A DNA stretch of 64,000 nucleotides from NCBI GenBank assembly GCA_016858145.1, contig JAEHOE010000167.1, positions 124,001-188,000 on the forward strand. The letters run 5' to 3'. Made by a program: the position numbers and the translations under genes. The notes under the pieces were generated by a model. It had not been told where the DNA came from. It saw only the letters and a list, made by a program, of their open reading frames with translations, and did not search any database. How positions within the stretch are numbered: position 1 is the first letter of the stretch; every line of letters begins with the position of its first letter. Shown here in pieces: positions 1 to 11,200 of this stretch. Origin of the DNA: Edaphochlamys debaryana (Eukaryota > Chlorophyta > Chlorophyceae > Chlamydomonadales).

Positions 1-604
1 ATGTGTCTCGAACTGCCTTCCCGTTGGGCCATGCCCCGGCCCTGCTCACCTCCGTCCACGGCCCCACACATGACCCCTCCACTGTATAGCGCGCATACAC
101 TCCGTAACCTTTGCTTGAGATGAGACGGGGCTGCCCATGCGGCGAGTTATCTTCCCGCTGCTACCGTAGCAGTACATGCCCACCACTGTCAGGCCCCCTC
201 TGTTGGACCCAGCCCAGATCCTTCGCCGCTTGCAAGCGCCTGCCAAGCAGCCCCTGAAGCACCCCTCCGGGCCAGCCCAGCCCGGGCGGCACTTCACGCC
301 AGCCCCGTCCCTCCCTTCCCTCCCGCACACCCCGCCTGCCCCCAGTGCTAGCGGCGGGGAGTTGCAGCTGTCACGCGCCGCGTGCACGGCACACGGCGCG
401 ACCGTGCGTCCCGCCGTCGCAAACGCGGCGCCGGCGATCTGGGGCCAGCTTGCGTCTTCCCACCCCCTGCCCCTCCGCCTCCTGGCTCCCGTCAGATAGC
501 GGCCGCGCCCAGCTCCACATCGCGCCGCGCCACGCCCGGAGCACCTGCGCCAGAGCTCCAGCACTCCCCGCTGCTGTCGCCGCTGCTGCTGCGCCCATCT
601 CCGC

Positions 605-3471
605 TTAGGAGTCCTGGGCCTGCGTGAGAGGAGGCGGTACAGGGAAAGCATAAATGTGACGACACGCCACGCATGAACGCCGCAATCTCCGCGCCGCAGC
701 GGCCGGGTCGCCATGGGTTTCCCCCTTTGCAAGGACACCTCGCCGGCCATGGGCTCAGCCCCCGCATCCCCCCACGCCGTGCTGCGGCTGCTCACCCCCG
801 AGGCCGTCGTCGGGCGCTTGGCCGCGGTGCCCACGGCGGGCATGGGCGAGGCCTTGAACTTGGGGATGTTGGCCTCCTGGGCCGCCTTCTCCGCGATCTG
901 CAGCCGAGGGGGGGAGGAGGAGGATTCTTACATGAGCGTCTTGGGCGGGGCGGAGGAGGGAACAGTGCAGGCCACGAGGGTCGAAGGTGGCGGGGCAGGC
1001 CGCTCATGCATGCCACGGGAGCCCAGAGCACTAGAATGGTGCACACGGTACGAGTACACTCGCGGCATGCCAACCTCGGGGCCTAGCGTCGGGCGCCAAC
1101 CCAACACGCAGAGCCCGCGCCCTCCCCGAGAGGCGATGCCTCCGTCCCTCAAGAGGTGCGAGGCTTCCCTTGCACCTCCCTGCCCCAACCCTCCTTGCTG
1201 CCGTTCCCACCTTCCTCTGCAGCTCCTCCTGCGCCTTGGCGTGTCGCTCCATGGAGGAGAGCTTAAAGGGCTGTGGGGTGGTGGTCTTGCTGTCACCGCC
1301 GCCGGGCGAGCCGGCCGGGGGCGGCGCACCCGCCTCGCTCCGCACGCCCGAGGGCTTGGCGACGACCGACCTCGTCGGCCGCGGCGCGCCCGCCTCGCTC
1401 TGCGTCCCCTGGGGCACAAGGCAGGCAAGCGTTGGACAACCCAGTTCCGAGTACAGCGGTGTGGCAGGTACAAGGAGGTCCTGCCCTCCCGACCCACATC
1501 GTGGCAGACAGGTTGGCAACGCGGGCTGCGATCCCACCATGCACTACACACATTCCAAGCCGGCTTTGGCCCAGCACTCTCTAGCCGCGGGTGCCTCCCG
1601 GTGCCCTTCCCCTCCTTGCCGCTTCCCCCCGGCCCCACCTGCAGGGTCTGGCTGGTCTTGAGGTCGGGCTCTTTCCCGGTGTTGCCCTTGCCCTTGCCAG
1701 CGGTCCACGCCTGCGGACGCGAGGGCCAGTCGAATGGGTCAGTCACTGCAGGCCTCGCGACGCACCCCCCTCCGGCGCAACGACTCCTGCTCCCTACGAC
1801 TTCCCACACGCTCGCCCGCGGAGCCCCTGGCCCCCGCCCCACCAGGAACGCCTGCGTGGGCCGTAGCAAGCTGGACCTGATGTTGTCGAACACGGGCTTC
1901 TTGGGCTCCTTCTTCTCCTTCTCCTCCGGCGTGCCGCCCACGGGCCGCGGCGGCATGTAGAGGAAGCGCCGCAGCGGCTTGTTGGTGGAGGCAAAGGTGA
2001 CGGGCGTGGCGGGCGTGCCCGAGCCCGACGTCGACACCGCGTCCGCCTCCTCCTTCAGCAGCTTTGCCTGCGAGAGAGGTGTGGACAGGGAAGGGGCAGG
2101 GTAAGAGCGGGCAGGGTAACACTGCACCCTACGCGTCCGCCCGACGCCCCAGGCAAGGTTCCCATGCCGGCCTTGATGTACCCATGAGCGCCGCTGCTCC
2201 CTCAGGGGTCCGCAGAAATTGCTCGCGGGTCAAGGCGATGGCACCACACTCCTGAGCCCGGGCAGCGCAACCCGACCCACCTTGTGGGCGGCGGTGGGAC
2301 GCGCGTACGAGGGCAGCTTGGCGGCAGGCGCAGCGGAGGGAGTGGGCATAGCAGACGCCGGCCGCTCCTTGGTTGCGGACATGGTGGTGGAGGAGGGCGC
2401 GCCGCGCGCAGAGAGCGGCGCTGTCGTGGGCCGCGGGGGCCGCGTGCCGGTGGTGGCTGGCGTGAAGGCCGTGGGGGTGTGCTTGCCGTTTGTTAGCCCC
2501 GACGGAATCGCCCCGCCCATGGATTGCGAGGTCGCCGGAGTGCTCATGGAGGGGGTTCCCCGCCCCATGGGCTTGGCCGCTCCCCGGTCCCGCGGCGTCG
2601 CGGATGCTGCCGGCGTGGTGATGGCGCCACCGGCGCTGGCGCTGGGCCTGGGGATGTGCCCGTGGCGGCCGTGGGGCGTGGGCGCTGCGGGTGTGCTCGC
2701 GGGAGCGGGGGTGCTGGCGGCAGCCGCAGCGGCCACCGGCGGCTTTATGAGGAAGTTGGGGTCTGGGTGGGACTCCACGGATGCGCGGGAGGCCTCCGTT
2801 GCTGCGGGCGGCGTCGCCACCGAAGCGGACGGAACGGGCGCCGGGGCCGCAGAGGGCGTCGGCTCGGGCACGGCAGGCGCTGGGGTTGTGGCTGCGCTGG
2901 GGCTGGGCTGGCTGGGCTGGCGCTGCAGGGCAGGCTCCTGGGCTGAGATAGCCAGCCCCGCGTTGGATGGCACGCGCGGAGGCGGGGGCGTGGCCACGGG
3001 CTTGGGCGGGGGCGGTGGGGGTGGCGCTGGCGCAGCGGGCACTGCAGCAGGCGGAGTCGGTGGGGTCACGTCAGCCCAGGTCGGCTCGCAACCGCTCAAA
3101 AGACTTAACCCGAGCGCACCTTCTTCGACGTCATCTGGCTCTGCGAGCTCCTCGGGAGTCAGCGCGGCGCCGTCGCCAAAGTTGACCCCGATTCGCAGGC
3201 ACTCTTTGCGGCAGACCGTCACGACCGTCTGCGCCTCGTCCTGCATGAGGAACAGCTTCTCCGACGCCTCCGTGACGCTCAGGAGACCAGAACCGAGCAC
3301 CACAGCGTTCAGGTCGTTAATTTCGCAGGCGTCTACAGTGTCCTGAAGCAGGTCCGCGTTGAACTTGGCTTTCCGGAGGCATTTGACCAGGAAGTCGTGC
3401 CCCTGAGCGCGTTCAAGCACGTCATCTGGCGTTCCAGAGGCCTTCGCTAGGAGAGCGGAGGCCTCCTCCAT
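605..3471 (-). CDS. TPX2-domain microtubule-associated protein (six exons)
   Basis: Six phase-0 exons join into a 600-residue protein: 2281-3471, 1843-2067, 1639-1710, 1211-1408, 796-897 and a 15-nt last exon at 605-619 that adds four residues and TAA. Residues 1 to about 120 are a compact acidic region starting MEEASALLAK; about 130-395 are Pro/Ala/Thr/Ser-rich and disordered. The C-terminal part carries the recognisable block: PFKLSSMERHAKAQEELQRK runs directly into exon 5 with IPKFKASPMP. That PFKL...Arg/Lys/Glu helix...FKA-P-MP arrangement is the TPX2 C-terminal domain of the plant WVD2/WDL and TPX2 families, which bind microtubules and, in TPX2, activate Aurora kinase. The ATG at 3471 is the first in the open frame. 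No Aurora-binding N-terminus was recognised, so a WDL-like microtubule role is likelier than a true TPX2 orthologue. The family call is fairly sure; the exact role is inference. Confidence 0.75.
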
Positions 3472-4464
3472 GCTGCCTGCTCTGATGATCCTCTACACAG
3501 CGTGCTAGCGAGGTTGTCGAAGGTGGCTAGCAGGAACAAGGAAGCATGAGGTCGCGGGTGAGCAGCTTGTGTGGGGCGGAGTATACAGGAAGGGGGCGAG
3601 CGAGGCGTAAACAGGACTTTGCCATCGGGCATGGCAAATGTTCAAAAGGGCGGGGCCGATCCCCCGCTCCCTGCGCGTCTTAACATAAGAGGCAGAGCCG
3701 CTCTCTGCAATTGTATCAGGGCTGTTATGCGAGGCTGTTGTGCTGGGTTCACGGTCATGTCTGCTGCAGCGTTGTTGCCCCAGGCGCGTGGCTCGCCAGG
3801 TACAGTCGAGGGAACAGGTTATATATCGAGGAAGCACCTCCACGACTCGCCCGGGGTTTTGTCAACGCGCACATGTCGCATGTCGCCGCAGTTCGTGTCT
3901 GAGTGCCCGGCCGCTGGCCCCCGGACCCGACACACTTACGCGAGGGCGGGAAGGACATGAATCATATTGTTACTTGGACGGCACGCAGTGCCGTGTGCAC
4001 CGCCTCGCCGGGGCGAGGCAAGGCACCGGGTAGAGACCTCGCTCCGCCCGCGCCGCCCGCGCCTTGCCTACCACGCGACATACAAACAGAACGGATACCC
4101 CAAAAGGCCCCAAAGAACAAGCTTGAGATCTGGCAGTATGAATGCAGCGGGAACCCGGACTAGCCCAATCGCCCCTTCTGCCCCAGTTCCTCCCATGCGC
4201 CCTCTCGCTGCCCCCTCCCCCACCCCCAGTACCCAGCTTCCTGCACCCCCGCGCTTTCACAGCGCCTACTTCCCCACCACCCCAACCCCACCCCGGCCTA
4301 GCCCCGCGCCCAGCCCTCCTGTCCCCCCTCCCCGTCTCATGTTCCATGCATCCGCCCCTTGCAACCCCCCTCCACATGCTTCCTCCCTTTTTCCCCCGCT
4401 ACCGCCTTGCCCCCCTCCGCCCCCCTCCCTACATTCCTCTAACCCCGCGGTTCTCTCTCAACCG
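3472..4464. other. Intergenic, upstream of the TPX2-like gene
   Basis: About 1 kb between the TPX2-like start and the stop of the giant coiled-coil gene, both on the minus strand. An AT-rich TATATA-like run lies near 3816-3828, roughly 350 bases upstream of the TPX2-like ATG, but nothing ties it to a transcription start. From about 4150 to 4440 the plus strand is C-rich with frequent CCCC runs. No coding exon is convincing here. Confidence 0.5.
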
Positions 4465-7400
4465 TCACCCCGCCTTGCCGAACTCCAGCTTGACCACCGA
4501 GCTGTTGAGCTCCTCCTGCGGGTTCCCGCCGCCGCGGGGCGTGGGGCGTATCCTCTCGGGGGAGTTGTTCTCCGAGGCAGGGTTGCCTGCGAAGGTAGGG
4601 GGGGACAGAAACGCAGATCAAGGGGGGTCAAGGCAACGTGCAACTGGATTCCAGTCGAAGACGTTTGGAGGCTGAAGGCGCGCGACGAGACCAGGTGCTG
4701 GCGGGGCCTACACTGTCGGGGCCTACACGTTCTAAGTTTACGGTTGGCGGCAGAGGAGCGGCAGCAGCGACCACCACCCCACCCTGCGTCCCCTCAGCGC
4801 CGGTTCCAGCTCCCCACTTCGCTCCTTCCAGGCCTCAACCCCCCGTCCCCCCGCCCTACCCCTCCACAGTCTACACCGCACCCCTCACCCCTCACCCCAG
4901 CCCCCACACCCGCCCCCGACCCACTCTTAGGCATGAGCAGTTTGCCGGCCTTGCGCGCCGCGGCCGCCGCCGCCCCGCCCGTGCCCGACATGTCGTACAG
5001 GGCGGCGGCGTCCTCCCCCAGCCGCGAGCCGCTGGTGGGGCGGCCCCCGCCCAGGGCGGCGCCCAAGGTCTTGTGACCCACGCCGGAGCGGGCCGCGCCG
5101 CGGCGGGCTGCGGTGAAAGGGGTGGAGAAATGGTTGGGGCGCCGGGGAAGGTGCGAGAAGGTGCGGGTGAGACGGGGCCCGACAATGCGGGGGCCCCGGG
5201 CACAGTGCCCGCCGGTGGCTCGGTGCCCTCCACAGCCCATCCCGTCCAATCCACATTAGCCAATGCACTTTTCCGTACGCCGCATACCTCCCTCCCCGTC
5301 GGCCCAGGCCGCCCCTTCTCCCGTCCGCCGTCGCTCCCTACCCTACCCTGCTCCGCGCGCCCCCTCCCTTCCGAGCACCCTACCTGGCGATGCGTCCCTA
5401 GATGCGGAGGCGGATGCGTCGTCCTGGCCGGCCCCCTCCACGTCCGTGTTGTCTCGGGAGGCGCGGGCGGCGCGGTGCTTGGAGGGGTCGGGGATGGACC
5501 CGAGCGGGGGGTCGAAGGGGAGGATCTCCTCACACACCTGACAGGGGGGAGGGGGAAGCGTGGGGCCGGGAGGAGGGAAGCGGGTCGGAAGGCGTACAGC
5601 GAGGGGCGGGGCACGTGCGGCGCGTTTAGCCCGAAGTTTGGCCCTGAGGTCTGATCGGCCCCAGGCCTCAGGCCCCCTGCAACCCCACCCCGCGCCCTTC
5701 CCCTCCCCTCTCCCCCATGCCCCCCAGGGCTCACGGGTCGCAGCGTGTGGTAGGTGGTGAGCAGGCGGCGGTAGGTGGACCAGGCGGGCCCGGGGTTGTC
5801 GTGCCCGCCCACCAGCTCCTCCACGCGGCGGGCCAGATCCACGTACGACACCACGTCACACTTGATCGACTGCGGGCAGGCGGGCGGGCAGGGTTTGTAA
5901 GCGTGGAGTGGGCCGTACTCCGCGTCAAGCATTGCCCCTTGACTGGACGAAGGTGTATGAACGCCTTTCACACGCCTACCACACACACGCATACGTTCAT
6001 GCAGCTAAACAACCGCCCCCAAACCCGCATCCCCCCCAAGCCCCCCGCAGCCCCCAGAGCGCCCCCCTCCCGCACCTCTGGCCGCGCCTTGATGACCGCC
6101 ACCTGCTGCTCCACCGCCACCCGCACCAGGCGCCAGGAGGCCTCGAGCAGCTCGAACTCGTCGTAGGGGGGGAGCGAGCGCATGGGCTCGTGGCGGGTGA
6201 TGTGGGTCGAGATGCCCACGAAGCCTGTGGGGGGGGAGGGGGGAGGAGGGGAGGGGGGGAGGGGGGAGGGAGGCTTCAGCGCTTGGAGACTCGAAAGCGG
6301 GTTCCCTTCCCCGGGAAGAGGGGTAACAGAGGCTCCCGCTTTCCTGCCCTCCGACCCACATGCCCAACGGGCCGCACCGCTCGAGCCGATGAACCCCACA
6401 CACAACCCCCCTCCCACTTCCCCCCGCCCTACCCCCGACCCCGCCACCAACCCACCGCTCTCCAGCACCGCCCTGCAGATGGCGGCGCCCAGCTCCTCCC
6501 CCGCCGGCCCCGCCGCCCGCGCCGCCTTGACGTACAGCTGCGCCACGGCCGCGGGGCCCATCGCGGTGGCCTTCTCCGAGTTGAGCTGGCGCAGGAACAG
6601 GCCCAGGTCGTCGGGGGTGACCAGCTTGCGGCCCACGTTGTCGAACGAGGTCCTGAAGTATAGGGGGGGAGGAGGGAAGGGAAAAGGGGAGGGGGCAAGG
6701 AGGGTTTGGTGGTGGTTATGGGGGAGGGAGCGGGGGAAGGGGAGGGTTGAGGGGAGGGAGGGTTGAGGGGAGGGAAGCAGATACGCACTCGGGTGGTGGC
6801 ACACCCGCACCGCACCGCACCGCACCGCACCGCGCGCTCTCGCGTTGTCCCTCCCGGACCGGCGCCCCTGCTCAGGCGTCCCTTCCCCCCCCACCCCACC
6901 CCCACCCCACCTGTACACCGCCCTCAGCGACTCCAGGTCGTCCCCGTACTGCGCCACGAAGGCCCGCAGCACCGCCTCCAGCGCCAGCTCCAGGTCGATG
7001 GACTTCTCCTCGTCGTTGAGGGCCTGGGGGGTGAGGGGGGGAGGGGGGGGTGAGGGGGGGTAAGGGCGGGGAGGGTCGATGGACTTCTCGTCATTGAGGG
7101 CCTGGGGGCGGGAGGTATTGGGGGTTGGGGGGGGGTTGCGTGCTTGAGAGGGTAGGAGCGTGTGTGGCTTGGTGCGGACTCGTATCGCAACCCCGAGCCG
7201 CCCCTCAGCCACACTCCTCCCCCAAGGCCCCCAAAATCCCATCTGATCGCCCACCATGTGCCGTACGAAGTCGGGCGTGGCTGCCACGTCATCCCGTGTG
7301 GTGGCGAAGGAGCCGCGGAGGAACTCGCGGGCCAGGCGGGTCAGGACCTGGGGGGGGGGCAGGTGAGGGGCGTGAGATGGGCTGGATGGGGTGCGGGAGA

Positions 7401-8213
7401 CTGGCGTCAAACCCCCTTCACGAACTGAGTCGCCCCCGCGCTCATTCTACCCCTCACCCTCACCTTGGCCACCATACCTTGTCGACCTAGAGCCCTGCTT
7501 CCCCCCCTCCCCCCTCCCCCCTGCCCTCTACCCCCCCCCCTCACCTTGGCCTTGACCAGGGAGAAGCCCTCTGCCGCCTCCGCTATGAGCGGCCCAGCAC
7601 GCGCGTGCACCCTGGGGGGGAGGGGGCACATGGGGAGTGGGGGGAAGAGTTTGAGCCGAGCGGGATGTCCCGTGCAAACCCTGGCAAGGCTTCCTCCGCT
7701 GCGGCGGCCGTCCGCCCTCGACCTCCATCGCCCAGCCCGACCTCCACCCGCCCAGCCCGTGCCCCCCCCCTGTCTAGCCTGCCCCCCCTCCCCCCCACCT
7801 GTTGACCAGGGACAGGTAGAACTCCACGGCCGAGGGGGTGAGGGGCGCCCGCGTGAGGGGGTCCTCGGCGGCGCCGGGGGCGGGGGCCGGCTCGGGCAGG
7901 CCGATCAGCCGCGAAAAGGTGCGGACCTGCGGGGGGTGCAGGTCGGGGGTTGGCGGGGGTTGGCGGGGGTGCGGGGTGTGCAGGACAGGGCGGGTGTGTT
8001 TGTGTGTGCGAAAGGCCGGGTCGCCGGGTCCGCCTCCCCCTATGCGAGGCTCCTCGCTGTGTTGCCTCCTCCCCAGCGCAGCCTGCCCCACACCCACCTT
8101 GGGGTGCTGCCCCCTGAACCGCCGCACCGCCCACAGGAAGGCGCCCAGGTGCATCTCAGCGGCCTGGGGGGGGGGGAGGAGATGGGGAGGAGGGGGGCGC
8201 CGGATGGGGTCAG

Positions 8214-8244
<31 letters not shown>

Positions 8245-11200
8245 CAGGAGGCAGCGTGCTATCTCTGTCCCTCCCCACACGGGCGCCCCCCGCCGCACGC
8301 GCCCCCCCCCTCTGTGTGCACACCTGTCTGCACCCGAACCGCGACGTGAAGAAGTCGTATATGACCGACTCGAGGGAGCAGCGGGGGCCCGCGGCACCGC
8401 CCAGCAGCTGATCCTCCTGGGGGGGGAAGGGGGAGGGGAGGGGAGGGGGGGAGGGGGTTGGTCGCTGGGGGGATTGGTCGGGGGTTGTTTCAGGGGGAGG
8501 ATGGGAGCGGGCGGGAGGGAGAGGGGGCGAGTAAGGTACGCGCCGTGCACATGCCTTGCACATGCCGTACACATGCCGTACGCACCGTGCGTATGTCTGC
8601 CTGCAGCTTCTCGACGTACACCTGGCTGATGGTGACGAGCGTCACGTCGAAGGACCAGGAGGCAGACAGGAAGCGGAGCACGTGGTCGGTGGACCACTCG
8701 AAGTTGGACCTAAAGGGGGAGGAGGGGGGGAGGGTGGGAAAGGGGAGGAAGGCGGGGAGGGGTTTAGTTGGGGAGGTGCTTCTGTTACACTCCCCAGCCG
8801 CGCGACGCACACTCTTAGGGTTTGGGTGCGGTAACTTTCTGTGCAGCATTACCGGTAGCCCGCAGGCAGCATCAGTCACCCCAGTGGTGGTGGTGCCCCC
8901 CGGGTGGCCTCCCCACACCTCAACACGCCCTCAACACCCCCCACCCCCCGTCCCCCCCGGCACCCCAGTGGTGGTGATTCGGGTATGTCCCCCCACCTCA
9001 ACACGTTCTCACAGGCCCCCCCCTTCCCCCTGCACTCCCCGTGAGCTCCCCCCCCCCACCCTCACACACAAACACACCTGAACACGCTGGCTGAGCCCAG
9101 CGCCAGCGCCAGGGAGGGCGGGGGCACGTGCGCCGACACCCCGGGCGCCCCATCGGGGGTGGCGGGGGCCGCTTGGTCGGAGGCGGCGTGGCCGGTGCAG
9201 GCCAGGAGCGCGTCTGGGGGGGGGGGCGGGGGGGAAAGCGGGTTAAGGGAAGGCAAAAAGGGGAAAGCGAGTCGCCCCAGAAGGGGCCTCCGTGCGGTAC
9301 GGCATGGTACGACACATCACGTACTCGAACTGCCCTTCGCACGCTCTCTCTCCACAGCCTCACGCCGCCCGCCACATGCCCTCTCACACCAAACCCCGCC
9401 CGCCGCCTCACCCCCCAACCCGCGGTCCGACTCCCCATGCCCTCACTCAATTCCATGGCCATGGGGGTCCGGAGCTGTGCGCGCCCTCGTCACTCGCACT
9501 TTGGCTTCTAACCCCCACCCCCCCACATACCCTCCGCCCCCGCCCCTCCCCCACCCACCCGTGAGGTGCTGCGGCCTGTGCAGGTGCCAGATGAAGGTGG
9601 GTGCCGCCAGCGCCTCGGTGGCCGCCAGGGAGGCGCCCACGAAGCGGCGGAGGGAGTCGGTGGCGGAGGAGAGCACGCCCTCCAGCTCCTGGGGGAAAGG
9701 GGGGAGAGGAGGGGGGCGAGGGGGAGGGGGAGGGGGGAAGAAGGGGAGAATGGAGAGGGGGGGAGAGGGGGGGGGCGGCCCAGGCGTTGAGATCTCAACG
9801 CAGCGTTCAGTACCCCATGTGCACCCCCAAGCCCCAACACCAGCCACCCCTTACCCCACCTCCCGCGCACCTGTATCCTCCCCTCCGCGGTGCCCAGCTT
9901 GGACTCCAGCTGCCGCTGCTTCTCCACAGCTGCCGCCACTGCGTCGCGTTTCTCGGCCTCGAACCTGGGGGGGGAAGGGGAGGGAGGGGGGAGGAAGGGG
10001 GGAGGGAGGGGGTGTTTGTAACTGTGCGGGATCACTACGCCGGGGGAAAAGAAGCTTGGAGAGGTACATAGGAGGAAGGGGGCGGGGAACGAGCTGAAAC
10101 GACGGCAGCCGACGCGGAAGGGGAGTGAAGCGAGCGAGGGGGCTGGCGGGGTAGGTAAGGCAGCGCAAAGGACACGATGGGGCCATGCACCCATGCAATC
10201 ACGCCCTTCCCCCCCAACCCCCCCCTAGTGGCCACCCACTTGGCCTCCAGCCGCTTGCTGGTGGTGCCCACGGCGCTCTGGGCCTCGTTCACGTCCGCAG
10301 TCAACCGCTCGATGCGGGTGTCCACGTCCTGTGGCGGTTGGGGCGGTTGGGGCGGTTGGGGCGGTTGGGGTGGTTGGGCGGATGAACGGTCTGGCGCGCA
10401 CGTCTCGCCCCTCCGGCGGCTTCAACTAGCCTGGCGGGGCAGGCGGACCAGGCGCCGCCGCTGGCATACTCGCCCACAACCGCCAACTGCCAACTGCTAA
10501 CCGCCAACTGCCAACCGCCGGCGGTGCGCACCTGGAGGTTGGCCTTGAGTGCGTCTCGCTCCCGGCTGAGGGACGACACCTCGGCCTGGCGGGGGGCAAG
10601 GGGGGACGGGTTGACACCCCCGGCGGCGAGCGTTGCACTGCCCCCCAACCCTTGACTTCTCCCTTGCCCGCGTTCCGCGGTCCTCACGCCCCCCAGTTCC
10701 TCCCCCCCGCCCCCCCCCCCACACACCCACCTGCAGGAACCCGACCATGTTCTTGTACTGCGCCACCTGCCGCTCCAGCTCCACCTTGAACTCAATGGTC
10801 TTCTTGAGCCTGGGGGGGGGAAGGGGGGGAGGGATTAGGCGGTCTCGGGGCGTGGGTGCGGGGCAGGGCGACCGCACACACACTACCAGTTTCCTCCGCA
10901 GCCCGTTGCCCCCTCCCGCCCCCCTCCTACCCGCTCCTACGTTCCCCCCCCTCGCCCCCCACCTGTCGCTGATGTCCCTCAGCTCCGCCTCCGTCTTCAC
11001 GAAGTCCATGTCCAGCTTGGCGGCGCGGGACTGGGCGGTGACGGCGGCCTGGGACTGGGCGTCCAGCGTCACCTGGGGGGGGCGTGGGGAGGGGTGAAGG
11101 GGGCGCAGGGGGGGGAGGCTGAGCGGGAGAGCGTCGTTGCGCCTGCGCCTGCGAAGCTTAGCTTGCGATGGGGGATGGGGTTAGGGGCGACGGGGGAGGG

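Noticed and set aside
713..1960. 415-codon plus-strand open frame
   Set aside because: It mirrors exons and introns of the minus-strand TPX2-like gene. At this GC content antisense frames stay open by chance, and it has no domain.
5968..7410. 480-codon minus-strand open frame taken as one exon
   Set aside because: It runs through several introns with poly-C acceptors and G-run donors. Splitting it at those sites gives phase-consistent exons of the giant gene.
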